Positions 53,743 through 64,000 of a DNA stretch of 64,000 nucleotides are shown here, in pieces. The notes beneath the pieces were generated by a model, which did no database searches, was not told the DNA's origin, and saw only the letters and a program-made list of their open reading frames with translations. Position 1 is the stretch's first letter. Each line of letters begins with the position of its first letter. A program made the position numbers and the translations under genes. Source of the DNA: Pectinophora gossypiella (taxonomy: Eukaryota; Arthropoda; Insecta; Lepidoptera; Gelechiidae); assembly GCF_024362695.1 (NCBI RefSeq), contig NW_026063274.1:62001-126000 (forward strand), in the 5' to 3' direction.

Positions 53743-55712
53743 ACTAGCTTTTGCCCGCGACTTCGTCCGCGTGGCGTGTTATATAAGAGAGAGATCTTTG
53801 TGTGTGTGGGAGTGCATATCAAATTTCAAGCATCTAACTTATGCAGTTTAGATTTTTTCATACAATTTTTTTCCCAATAACTCCCATTTTTCAAAATACA
53901 GCCAAAAATAAACTTTATATTTACTAAGGTATGCATGCATGCTAGATTGAATCAATTGATTGAATTGATTTTTTTTTTAATTGATTGTTCATTGAGTTTT
54001 AATTTTAATACACACTTCCTCTCTTCCCTTCAACGTTGCTGTGCCCTACAGGGTCCATGTTTTTGTTCCTATGCCTATGTAACACCCCATTGTACTACAT
54101 GGAATGCAATAAATAATTTAATTGAATTGAATTGAAAACATCTATCTTACGCGGTTTCGATTTTTTCATACAAATGTTTTTTTCCCGTTAACTCCCGTTT
54201 CCGTGGGAATTTTGCAATATCCTGTTGCAACTAAGGTTTAAGTTAACTAAGGTACCTGCATGCCAAATTTCAAGCGTCTAACTTAAGCGGTTTAGATGTT
54301 TCATACAAAAGGATTTTCCCGCTAATTTCCGTTCCCGTGGGAATTCCGGGAATTCCTTTCTTAGTGCACCTCTACGGTACCTAAGCTATGTCCCTTCCAA
54401 ATTTCAAATGCCTACATTTAGCCGTTCAGGCTATGCGTTGATATGTCAGTCACTGAGTCAGTCAGTTTCTCCTTTTATTTAGATTTGATTTTTTCATACA
54501 AATGTTTTTTCCCGCTAACTACCGTTCCCGTGGGAATTTTGTAATATCCTGTTGCAACTAAGCTTTAAGTTTACTAAAGTACCTGCATGCCAAATTTCAA
54601 ACGTCTAACTTGAGTGGTTTAGATTTTTCATACAAAAGGATTTTCCCGCTAATTCCCGTTCCCGTGGGAATTTCGGGAATTCCTTTCTTAGTACACCTCT
54701 ACGGTGTCTAAGGTACCTGCGTGCCAAATTTTAAACATCTTACTTGAATGGTTTAGATTTTTCATACAAAAGGATTTTCCCGTTAATTCCCGTTCCCGTG
54801 GGAATTTCGGGAATTCCTTTCTTAGTGCACCTCCACGGTACCTAAGGTACCTGCATGACAAATTTCAAACGTCTAACTTGAATGGTTTAGATTTTTCATA
54901 CAAAAGGATTTTCCCGCTAATTCCCGTTCTCGTGAGAATTTCGGGAATTCTTTCTTAGTGCACCTCCACGGTACCTAAGGTATCTGCATGCTAAATTTCA
55001 AATGTCTAACTTGAGTGGTTTAGATTTTTCATACAAAAGGTATTTCCCGCTAATTCCCGTTCCCGTGAGAATTTTGGGAATTCCTTTCTTAGTGCACCTC
55101 TACGGTACCTATGGTACCTGCATGCCAAATTTCAAACGTCTAACTTGAGTGGTTTAGATTTTTCATACAAAAGGATTTTCCCGCTAATTCCCGTTCCCGT
55201 GGGAATTTCGGGAATTCCTTTCTTAGTACACCTCTACGGTATCTAAGGTACCTGCATGACAAATTTCAAATATCTAACTTGAATGGTTTAGATTTTTCAT
55301 ACAAAAATATTTTTCCGCTAATTCCCGTTCCCGTAGGAATTTCGGGAATTCCTTTCTTAGTGCACCTCTACGTTATCTAAGGTACCTGCATGCCAAATTT
55401 CAAAAGTCTAACTTGAGTGGTTTAGATTTTTCATACAAAAGGATTTTCCCGCTAATTCCCGTTCTCGTGGGAATTTCGGGAATTCCTTTCTTAGTGCACC
55501 TCTACGGTATCTAAGGTACCTGCATGCCAAATTTCAAACGTCTAACTTGAGTGGTTTAGATTTTTCATACAAAAGGATTTCCCTTCACTACTCTGCTCCT
55601 ATTGATTGTAGCGTGATGAAAAGTATACTATGACCTGTCCAGGAGTGTGAAGAATAATTGTACCAAGTTTCATTAAAATCCGTCCAGTAGTTTTTGTTTC
55701 TATAAGGAACAT

Positions 55713-55753
<41 letters not shown>

Positions 55754-55873
55754 AATTTTACTGATTTCATTTTTGGCATCAGTATCGATCACTTATCACC
55801 CCCTGATAGTTATTTTGAAAAAATATTTAATGTACAGAATTGACCTCTCTACAGATTTATTATAAGTATAGAT
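53743..55873 (+). mobile_element. Family B interspersed repeat, copy 2 (single tail)
   Basis: Same order and almost the same sequence as copy 1, with one 3' tail instead of two. About nine 134-bp units at 54350-55565. Starts ACTAGCTTTTGCCC within a family A unit and ends AAGTATAGAT against the 3' tail of LINE-2. Confidence 0.8.
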
Positions 55874-56026
55874 TATTTATTTATTTATTGCACAGGTTAT
55901 TATAAAAGGTGTTACATAATTAATAAAGTACAAGTGACACCCTGCAAGGGCACAGCAATTTAAAGTGTAGAGAGGCTACTAGATACAACAAAAAAATAAA
56001 TGATATTAGTGTTCTATTCTATGTTA
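55874..56026 (-). pseudogene. LINE-2 3' end
   Basis: Minus-strand 3' UTR ending in (AATA)n at 55874-55888. Separated from the rest of LINE-2 by LINE-1; 56015-56026 (TATTCTATGTTA) is repeated at 59244-59255. Confidence 0.65.
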
Positions 56027-56124
56027 TTATTATTATTATTTGAAAGTTGTGAGGGCCGGACCGAATGCAGCCCGCGGGGTCACTGCGACCTTGACAGATC
56101 TATTGTGACCCTAAGTCCCTACAT

Positions 56125-56520
56125 TTAAATATCCTCCTCTAGACCGATCCGTTCGAATAGATCCAACGTCTTTTTGGGAGAAAGCTCCATGACTTCCTGG
56201 AGGTCCATTATGTGGCCCCCAAGTGTACGGCTTCTACTATGTATGAGAGCCTCGCAGCTGCATAGCAGATGTAGTGGCGTCTCATCTTCCCCTAAGCAGA
56301 ATCTGCATAGAGGAGACTCGGTCAGCTCCATTCTGTGTAGGTGCTTATTGAGTCTACAATGCCCCGTGAGGGCCCGTATCAACAACCTAACCTGCCCCCT
56401 AGTGAGAGTAAGGATTTTTGATGATAATTTCTTAGAAAAAGGTCTAATCAGCTGCTTTGAATGTTTTAGGCCAACAGAGTTGTACCAAAATTTCTTCACT
56501 CTGCCGTCAGCCACGCCTAC
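56125..56520 (-). pseudogene. LINE-1 ORF2 C-terminus
   Basis: About 130 codons, minus strand. Has the conserved C-terminal zinc-binding block CRFCLGEDETPLHLLCSC and LTRGQVRLLIRALTGHC. Its 5' side meets the gypsy remnant at the duplicated CCTAC; the same protein continues in frame at 57312. Confidence 0.85.
56516..56520 (+). repeat. Target-site duplication CCTAC of the gypsy remnant, left
   Basis: CCTAC here and at 57312-57316. With one copy removed, the LINE-1 frame is continuous. Confidence 0.75.
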
Positions 56521-56962
56521 CATTATGGATTACGCCTACGTAGAAGACCTACGCCGAGCAATCAACAACCTACGACCAATACCTACAGAGCCACATAACA
56601 ACAGCAGAGCAGTTTTCGTCCATCCGCACCTACAAACTTGCGAGAGCGTATTCATGAGAGTAGATGCCGTAAGGAAACCTCTAACAGCGCCGTATGAAGG
56701 TCCTTATCGTGTACTATCGCGCACGGATAAGTTTTTCACACTCCAGTTGCCAAATCGACAAGCAACAGTGTCGATAGACCGCCTGAAACCGGCCTACATT
56801 CTCAATGAAGACGAACCGACCGAAGATACGACTACACCTGCATCGCCTGAGAAGAACGCTCATCATACCAGTCCTCCACCATCGAATCGACCTACATCGA
56901 GCACAGAAGAGAAGAAGACGCAGTCTGGCCGCATTGTCAAGAGGCCGGTACGCTTCGCTTGA
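56521..56962 (+). pseudogene. pol: Gypsy remnant: integrase C-terminal region
   Basis: About 146 codons up to the TGA at 56960. Contains the C-terminal integrase/chromodomain-like pattern RVDAVRKPLTAPYEGPYRVL and FTLQLPNRQATVSIDRLKPAYI, then a Ser/Thr/Pro-rich tail ending RIVKRPVRFA. Everything upstream of this part of pol, and the 5' LTR, is missing. It is on the opposite strand to LINE-1. It is not obviously the same family as gypsy-1 or the mag-like element; I cannot compare them because the regions do not overlap. Confidence 0.8.
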
Positions 56963-56967
56963 GGGGG

Positions 56968-57311
56968 TGTACTGTAGCGGCGCGCTCCGCGCACGTCCGC
57001 ACTCTTCGACGCCGCGACGAGCAAAACCGAGACGCAGTCAGGCCGGTCGTATTTATAGCTCGCGCAAAGTTTCCGGGGTGGAAAGCGACGCGCGGGCGCA
57101 GAGGAACGATTGCGCCGCGCATGCGCGTACTGCATATTTAACTTTAAATTATCCTTTTTAATTGATAGATAATAAGTTTATAATGTGCAAACCTACCACT
57201 AGTTGCGTAGACATTTTGTACACATAATTAGATATCCCGAAAATAACAAGGACAATTCATTTCACTACGCGAATGGAGTCTTTTATTTGCTAGGTGTAAG
57301 ACCTCATTACA
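56968..57311 (+). repeat. 3' LTR of the gypsy remnant (344 bp)
   Basis: Follows a purine tract GAGGGGG. Starts TGTACTGTAGCGGCGCG and ends CTCATTACA (TG..CA), directly before the duplicated CCTAC. The first half is CpG-rich. Confidence 0.75.
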
Positions 57312-59240
57312 CCTACAGATTCATTTCCTAGTCGCACCCCCAGATGATATCTAGAGGTGCTTTTCGAGATCCCGCAGAAGGGTTCGGGTCCGGTTAAACT
57401 TGTGCCCGATCCCTCTCTTGCGAGTTCGTCAGCAATTTCATTGCCCTTAATGTTAGAGTGCCCTGGGACCCAGCCTAGTGTTACCGAGTTTGAGGCCCCC
57501 AACTTGTTCAGACTATCAATACACTCTAGAGTGAGTAATGAGTCTACTTCAGACGCCGCCACCGCCTTAAGGGCAGCCTGGCTGTCCGACAGTATGAGAA
57601 TGTTACTGTTTGTGTTCCCCAAATTTTGGTGCACACAATCAATGATGGCATACATCTCGGCCTGAAAAACTGTGGCGTGCGCCCCCATGCTGGTCACCCT
57701 CCTTCGCTTGGGGCACCCTCCGTATACACCCGCCCCTGAGAGCCCGTCTCGCTTAGAGCCGTCGGTAAACCACACCCGATCAGCACTGGGAAAGGGCGAG
57801 GGTACAGTTCCAGACCACTCCTCTCTCTCTGGTATTACCACCTTGAAGTACCTCACAAAGTTATGAGTCCCGACCATGACGTCTGAGGGCATCGCCATGA
57901 CCGGGTCAGTCATAAGGTCCTCTTTGAGCTTTCTCATGACAGTTGATCCCCATGTCGTCTTACCCCTTTCCTTAGCTCGGAGCATAGCTATTCTAGCTTC
58001 CCCGATTATGTAGAGATGGAGTGGAGGCAGGTTTAGTGCCGCCTCCATTGCTAAGGTTGGTGTGGACGACATAGCTCCCGTTATTATCATACAAGCCATT
58101 CTTTGGACGCTGGTTAGGTCCGAAATGTAGGTTCCAATAGATGCCTTTTTGAACCATGCTGCACAGCCGTACGCGAGCATAGGCCTCACCACAGCAGTGT
58201 AGAGCCAAAGCATGGCCTTAGGTTTAAGGCCCCATCTTGAACCAGCTAGGCGCCTGCAGGTGCCTATTGCAGATTTGGCTTTTCTTGTGATACTACCTAT
58301 GTGTTGTGACCATGTAAGCCTTTGATCGAAGGTCAATCCCAAATATTTAACCTCGCTAGAGAAGCCTACTTGTTTTCCGAAAAGGTAAGGAGGTCTGAGT
58401 TTGTCGAGCTTTCTCATGTTTGTGAAAGGAACGACTACGGTTTTGCTCGCGTTAACTGATAGTTTGAACTCTAAGCACCACCGTTCAATTCTTTTGAATG
58501 ATGATTGCATGAGACTTGAGATTGTGTAAGGGCACTTACCTACTACAGTAACCACCAAGTCATCCGCGTACCCTTGAGTATGATATTTCGCGGAACTTAG
58601 CTCGCTAAGTAGACTATCAACTACCAAGGACCAAAGTAAGGGTGACAGGACTCCGCCCTGGGGGCAGCCCTGAGCAACCTTCAGGTCGAGGGTTGTGTCC
58701 ATGAGCTTCGTTCTTACTATCCTTGTTGTCAACATTGACTCTACCCAGTTTACCGTTGTACTGTCAATGTTGCGGGCTTCCATGCTCCGGATCATGACCT
58801 CTGTAGAGGTGTTATCAAAAGCGACCTCAATATCCAGAAAGGTACATAGGGCAATTTCCTTGTCCTCGATTGCCTTTTCCAGACGATCAGTCAGTTCCAT
58901 AAGTGCCGACTCGGTTGATTTACCTTTTTGGTATGCATGTTGCCTTACATGTAGGGGATTTAGTTTTATGAATGTGTCCCTAATATGTATATTAATTACC
59001 TTTTCCATTGTCTTCAGTAAGAAGGAGGTAAGACTTATTGGTCTATATGACTTTGGTTGTGATGGGTCCTTATCCCCTCCTTTGGGAATGTAGATCACCT
59101 TTACCTGTCGCCATAGGCTGGGCAGATATCCCCAGGCAAGACTCGCTCTGAAGATTTTGACCACAGCTCCCAAGATGATGTTCTTACCTTGCTGCAGTAG
59201 AGCAGGGAAAATATCATCGACCCCGCTGGATTTGTAGGGC
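57312..59240 (-). pseudogene. LINE-1 ORF2: reverse transcriptase and RNase H
   Basis: Open minus-strand frame of about 640 codons from the truncation at about 59238 to the gypsy insertion; the visible stop at 57290 lies inside the gypsy LTR. RT: YRPISLTSFLLKTMEKVI, FLDIEVAFDNTS (catalytic Asp; FLDIEGAFDN is usual), QGCPQGGVLSPLLWSLVVD and YADDLVV. RNase H follows: WFTDGSKRDGLSGAGVYG (first Asp), FQAEMYAI (Glu), LSDSQAALKAV (Asp) and GHSNIKGNEIADELA (final Asp), so all four catalytic positions are present. The endonuclease and N-terminal RT part are lost by 5' truncation. The fragment at 23462-23706 belongs to the same family. Confidence 0.9.
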
Positions 59241-59255
59241 TTTTATTCTATGTTA

Positions 59256-59403
59256 GTAAATTATTTATATAGTGTAAACGAATATAGTGTTAATATGTTA
59301 GTTAGTACTTATTATCTATAATAGATATATATTTCTCTACAATTAATCAACAATAGGAACTTTACATATTTTCTTTATCATGAAAAAATTCTGAAATCGT
59401 ATA
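59256..59403 (-). other. LINE-2 3' UTR, upstream part
   Basis: AT-rich stretch between the LINE-2 stop codon and the LINE-1 insertion site; continues at 56014 and below. Confidence 0.5.
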
Positions 59404-60174
59404 CTAACACTTATTTTCTAGAAATTGTTTTAATTTTTTGATAAATAAAGAAGGATTTTTTATATTTTTTATGTATTTCGGTAGATGATTATATATTTTG
59501 ATCACCATATGATGGGGGCTTGTCGCTACCAACTTCATCTTGGTAAAAGGTTTTATTATTTTATTTTCATTCCGGTTATTTCTTTTACTATCATTCTCCA
59601 TAAACGAATATAGTTCGGGGTGTTTATTTATGAATTTACTACATTCTAATATATAAATACATGTAAGGGTCAATATTTTATGTTTTCTAAAATGCGCCCT
59701 ACACGACTCTGTTTGTTTAATATTAGTTATTATTCTCACAATTTTTTTCTGGACAATAAAAATATCATCTACCTCACAGCAATTTCCCCAAACAATAATT
59801 CCATATGCGAGACGCGAGTATGCATACGCGTAGTAGGCTGTCAAGGCCGTATTGAAGTCTGTTGCTCGTTTTAGCTGTAGGAGAGCATAAGTTACAGATG
59901 ATAGTTTCTTTTTTAGGGATAGCAGGTGGGGTTTCCAGGTCAAGTTAGTATCTAGCTCGATCCCTAACAGGGTAGCACTTTCAACCAATTCAAGATTTGT
60001 ATTTTTATACGTGTAGGATGGCAGTTAACAGCAGGTAACGGTGTCTTTTGTGCAGGCTTAAATTGGATGATTTTTGTTTTTTTGAGATTGAGTTCTAAGT
60101 AATTCTCTTCTAACCAGGACTGAATTTGATTTAGGGTAGAATTCAATTTATGTATAAGTTCACCCGTATTTGCA
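59404..60174 (-). pseudogene. LINE-2 reverse transcriptase, C-terminal half
   Basis: Minus strand. Starts directly after family B copy 3 with the region following the RT active site (LNQIQSWLEENYLELNLKKT). A one-base frameshift at about 60010-60040 follows, then LLGIELDTNLTWKPHL, YGIIVWGNCCEVDDIFIVQK and a C-terminal YNHLPKYIKNIKN..FLENKC ending at 59404. Layout typical of Jockey/CR1-like LINEs. The first half is at 62695-63071. Confidence 0.8.
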
Positions 60175-60278
60175 CATCTGTAGAGAGGTCAATTCTGTAC
60201 ATTAAATATTTTTTCAAAATAACTATCAGGGGGTGATAAGTGATCGATACTGATGCCAAAAATGCAATCAGTAAAATT

Positions 60279-60323
<45 letters not shown>

Positions 60324-60681
60324 ATGTTCCTTATAGAAACAAAAACTACTGGACGGATTTTAATGAAACTTGGTACAATTATTCTTCACACTCCTGGACA
60401 GGTCATAGTATACTTTTCATCACGCTACAATCAATAGGAGCAGAGTAGTGAAGGGAAATCCTTTTGTATGAAAAATCTAAACCACTCAAGTTAGACGTTT
60501 GAAATTTGGCATGCAGGTACCTTAGATACCGTAGAGGTGCACTAAGAAAGGAATTCCCGAAATCTATACTTATAATAAATCTGTAGAGAGGTCAATTCTG
60601 TACATTAAATATTTTTTCAAAATAACTATCAGGGGGTGATAAGTGATCGATACTGATACCAAAAATGCAATCAGTAAAATT

Positions 60682-60726
<45 letters not shown>

Positions 60727-62694
60727 ATGTTCCTTATAGAAACAAAAACTACTGGACGGATTTTAATGAAACTTGGTACAATTATTCTTCACACTCCTGG
60801 ACAGGTCATAGTATACTTTTCATCACGCTACAATCAATAGGAGCAGAGTAGTGAAGGGAAATCCTTTTGTATGAAAAATCTAAACCACTCAAGTTAGACG
60901 TTTGAAATTTGGCATGCAGGTACCTTAGATACCGTAGAGGTGCACTAAGAAAGGAATTCCCGAAATTCCTACGGGAACGGGAATTAGCGGGAAAATCCTT
61001 TTGTATGAAAAATCTAAACCACTCAAGTTAGACTTTTGAAATTTGGCATGCAGGTACCTTAGATAACGTAGAGGTGCACTAAGAAAGGAATTCCCGAAAT
61101 TCCCACGGGAACGGGAATTAGCGGAAAAATATTTTTGTATGAAAAATCTAAACCATTCAAGTTAGATATTTGAAATTTGTCATGCAGGTACCTTAGATAC
61201 CGTAGAGGTGTACTAAGAAAGGAATTCCCGAAATTCCCACGGGAACGGGAATTAGCGGGAAAATCCTTTTGTATGAAAAATCTAAACCACTCAAGTTAGA
61301 CGTTTGAAATTTGGCATGCAGGTACCATAGGTACCGTAGAGGTGCACTAAGAAAGGAATTCCCAAAATTCTCACGGGAACGGGAATTAGCGGGAAATACC
61401 TTTTGTATGAAAAATCTAAACCACTCAAGTTAGACATTTGAAATTTAGCATGCAGATACCTTAGGTACCGTGGAGGTGCACTAAGAAAGGAATTCCCGAA
61501 ATTCTCACGAGAACGGGAATTAGCGGGAAAATCCTTTTGTATGAAAAATCTAAACCATTCAAGTTAGACGTTTGAAATTTGTCATGCAGGTACCTTAGGT
61601 ACCGTGGAGGTGCACTAAGAAAGGAATTCCCGAAATTCCCACGGGAACGGGAATTAACGGGAAAATCCTTTTGTATGAAAAATCTAAACCATTCAAGTAA
61701 GATGTTTAAAATTTGGCACGCAGGTACCTTAGACACCGTAGAGGTGTACTAAGAAAGGAATTCCCGAAATTCCCACGGGAACGGGAATTAGCGGGAAAAT
61801 CCTTTTGTATGAAAAATCTAAACCACTCAAGTTAGACGTTTGAAATTTGGCATGCAGGTACTTTAGTAAACTTAAAGCTTAGTTGCAACAGGATATTACA
61901 AAATTCCCACGGGAACGGTAGTTAGCGGGAAAAACATTTGTATGAAAAAATCAAATCTAAATAAAAGGAGAAACTGACTGACTCAGTGACTGACATATCA
62001 ACGCATAGCCTGAACGGCTAAATGTAGGCATTTGAAATTTGGAAGGGACATAGCTTAGGTACCGTAGAGGTGCAATAAGAAAGGAATTCCCGGAATTCCC
62101 ACGGGAACGGAAATTAGCGGGAAAATCCTTTTGTATGAAAAATCTAAACCGCTTAAGTTAGACGCTTGAAATTTGGCATGCAGGTACCTTAGTTAACTAA
62201 AACCTTAGTTGCAACAGGATATTGCAAAATTCCCACGGAAACGGGAGTTAACGGGAAAAAAACATTTGTATGAAAAAATCGAAACCGCGTAAGATAGATG
62301 TTTTCAATTCAATTCAATTAAATTATTTATTGCATTCCATGTAGTACAATGGGGTGTTACATAGGCATAGGAACTAAAACATGGACCCTGTAGGGCACAG
62401 CAACGTTGAAGGGAAGAGAGGAAGTGTGTATTAAAATTAAAACTCAATGAACAATCAATTAAAAAAAATCAATTCAATCAATTGATTCAATCTAGCATGC
62501 ATGCATACCTTAGTAAATATAAAGTTTATTTTTGGCTGTATTTTGAAAAATGGGAGTTATTGGGAAAAAAATTGTATGAAAAAATCTAAATTGCATAAGT
62601 TAGATGCTTGAAATTTGATATGCACTCCCACACACACAAAGATCTCTCTCTTATATAACACGCCACGCGGACGAAGTCGCGGGCAAAAGCTAGT
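60175..62694 (-). mobile_element. Family B interspersed repeat, copy 3 (inverted, doubled tail)
   Basis: Reverse complement of copies 1 and 2. Tails at 60175-60450 and 60554-60850, about nine 134-bp units at 60960-61860, 5' end ACTAGCTTTTGCCCGCGACT at 62694. The outer tail lacks the last ~17 bases (no TTATTATAAGTATAGAT). It sits inside LINE-2, just after the RT FADD motif. Shares the doubled tail with copy 1. Confidence 0.8.
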
Positions 62695-63071
62695 ATTAAT
62701 AATATAGAGATATCATCCGCGAAAACTACGCATGTTTCTGTTATTTTACTAGGAAGGTTGTTTATGTACAGGAGAAATGACACACAACCCAAAACGCTAC
62801 CTTGAGGGATGGATGCATTTCATAGGACTCTATCAGATCTGATATATTCAATTTTACCTGTACCATAATCAGTATTTTTTATTTCTACACATTGTGCGCG
62901 ATTTTCGAGATAAAATTTAAACCATCGATGGGCTACGCCTCGGATACCTGATTTGTAAAGAATCTTCAATAACGTGGCATGACGAACTTTATCATACGCT
63001 TTACTCATGTCCAGTAGGAGGCCTACTGAATATTTCTTTTCATCAATATTTTCGTAGATTTTTTTCATATA
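62695..63071 (-). pseudogene. LINE-2 reverse transcriptase, N-terminal half
   Basis: Minus strand. Contains VGLLLDMSKAYDKVRHATLL (first catalytic Asp), then a nonsense TGA at 62820-62818, then in the same frame IPQGSVLGCVSFLLYINNL and the active site VVFADDISIL, directly before the family B insertion. It begins near 63071 without upstream RT or endonuclease. Mutated by a stop, a frameshift and two insertions. Confidence 0.85.
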
Positions 63072-63074
63072 TTT

Positions 63075-63104
63075 GTAGACTGCTAGGGTGGTGCAGCGGT
63101 TAGA
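63075..63104 (+). repeat. Short tRNA-like fragment
   Basis: GACTGCTAGGGTGGTGCAGCGGTTAG contains an A-box-like GGTGGTGCAGCGG, as at the start of some tRNA-derived SINEs, and is cut off by a family A unit. Too short to classify. Confidence 0.3.
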
Positions 63105-64000
63105 TTATAATAGGCCTGGTGGAAAAAATTATGTTCTAGGTGCGATAGTTTGGACAGGCCGTAGGGTGTCTCCCTGATGCGGAGCAGATTTGAAGAATAA
63201 GAAGTGTCTCCATACTCAACTTGACGTTTCGATCACACCTCCCATACATCATTTTTACACCCGAGGCATTTTTTAAAAAAACAAAATTTTGTATGGCGGC
63301 CATCTTGTTTTTCCGCCATTTTGTTTTTTTTTTCACCCACAATAAAATTTGACCAAGATTTAATAAGGTTTTGCGAAAAAAAATTGATCCAGGTATAATA
63401 GTTGTGCCAGACTGTAGGGTGTCTCCCTGATGCGGAGCAGTTTTCCAAGATCTGGAAGTTTTCCCATACTCACCGGGAGGTCCCGATCACTTTTCTGATA
63501 CATTATTTTTACCCCCCGACGCTCCTTCTGGGAGAACAATTATGTCAGTGAGTCAGTCAGTACATGGGTTTGTAGCTATATATATTATAATAACTAGATT
63601 TCGCGTGGTTCGCTCGCAGCAAGCTGCTCGCGTGTCTTGTTTTCCCGCCATTTTTTTACCGCGATAGAATTTGACCAAGACTTAAATAGGTGTCGTGAAA
63701 TCAAAAAAGTTCTAGGTGCTATAGTTTTGCCAGGCCGTAGGGTGTCTCCCTGATGCGGAGCAGTTTTCCAAGATGACGTTCCGATAACACCCCTATACAT
63801 CGTTTTTACACCCGAGACATTTTCTGGACAAACAAAAATTTTTATGGCGGCCATCTTGTTTTTCGGCCATTTTGTTTTTTTTTTCACCGGCGATAAAATT
63901 TGACCAAGATTTTAATAGGTTTGGTGAAAAAAGAATCGTTCCAGGAGCGATAGTTTTCCCATTCCGTAGGGTGCCGCCCTGATGCGGAGCAGTATTTGAA
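63105..64000 (+). repeat. Family A array 3 (start), runs off window
   Basis: 63105-63592 is a headless module ending in the (GTCA)n/TATATA tail. A new head, ACTAGATTTCGCG, starts at 63593 and its module continues to the window edge. Same unit and orientation as arrays 1 and 2. Confidence 0.85.

Larger units (their letters stand above)
56027..59243 (-). mobile_element. LINE-1: 5'-truncated non-LTR element with RNase H, carrying a gypsy remnant
   Basis: Minus-strand element with a (TAA)n 3' tail at 56027-56041, a short 3' UTR, and coding sequence starting inside RT at about 59238. Flanked by a 12-bp duplication TATTCTATGTTA (56015-56026 and 59244-59255), the hallmark of target-primed insertion. 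The gypsy remnant at 56521-57311 interrupts its C-terminal coding part. RT plus RNase H in this order is known from the I/LOA-type groups; exact clade not assigned. Confidence 0.8.

Overview
The window is repeat DNA from an insect, most likely a moth or butterfly (Lepidoptera). The case rests on the repeat repertoire: a mag-type Ty3/gypsy element with a very short LTR, BEL/Pao elements, several non-LTR (LINE) families, a tRNA-derived SINE, and interspersed repeats that open ACTAG..CGCGAC.TCGTCCGCG and close with (CAGA)n/(GTCA)n plus AT-rich ends. I found no host protein-coding gene, no rRNA and no stand-alone tRNA gene. Everything I could assign is mobile or tandemly repeated DNA.

Layout. 1-4638: 5' half of a minus-strand gypsy element (5' LTR, leader, gag, start of pol) that runs off the left edge and sits in a repeat array. 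4639-15889: head-to-tail modules ('family A') built from a ~254-bp unit, interrupted by a double MITE at 12939-13430. 15890-18417: copy 1 of a second repeat ('family B') with a 134-bp internal minisatellite. 18418-23706: LINE fragments, a 405-bp MITE, a 2.65-kb TIR element containing a SINE and a TATCGATA cluster, and a (CA)n(CT)n microsatellite. 23707-27574: 'family C' repeats and a ~0.86-kb tandem duplication. 27575-46498: a nest of four LTR elements. Gypsy-1 was hit by an intact-looking BEL/Pao element (BEL-1, 27909-34497) and by a mag-like element; the mag-like element was hit by BEL-2 (35917-42969, minus strand). 46499-48114: degenerate DNA with a 24-bp minisatellite. 48115-53742: second family A array. 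53743-63071: family B copy 2, then LINE-2, which was split by LINE-1 (itself carrying a gypsy remnant) and by family B copy 3 in inverted orientation. 63105-64000: family A again.

The two BEL elements are the only units that look complete. Each has LTRs that are identical by eye, a 5-bp target-site duplication and all expected catalytic motifs, so both inserted recently. BEL-1 has gag and pol in one frame separated by a single TAA with CTAG after it. The minus-strand gypsy has a canonical A_AAA_AAC slippery heptamer directly before its gag stop. These are two different recoding solutions to gag-pol expression in one window.

The least explained part is the family A array: elements of 1.05-3.3 kb that differ in internal repeat number and are joined end to end at TATATA. 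Each 254-bp unit carries two or more YY1/PHO-type GCCAT(C/T)TT motifs and an 84-codon frame whose stop overlaps the next unit's ATG. Families A, B and C share one architecture, which suggests a common mobilising machinery that is not encoded here. The nest density and young insertions fit heterochromatin or a W chromosome, but that is inference.
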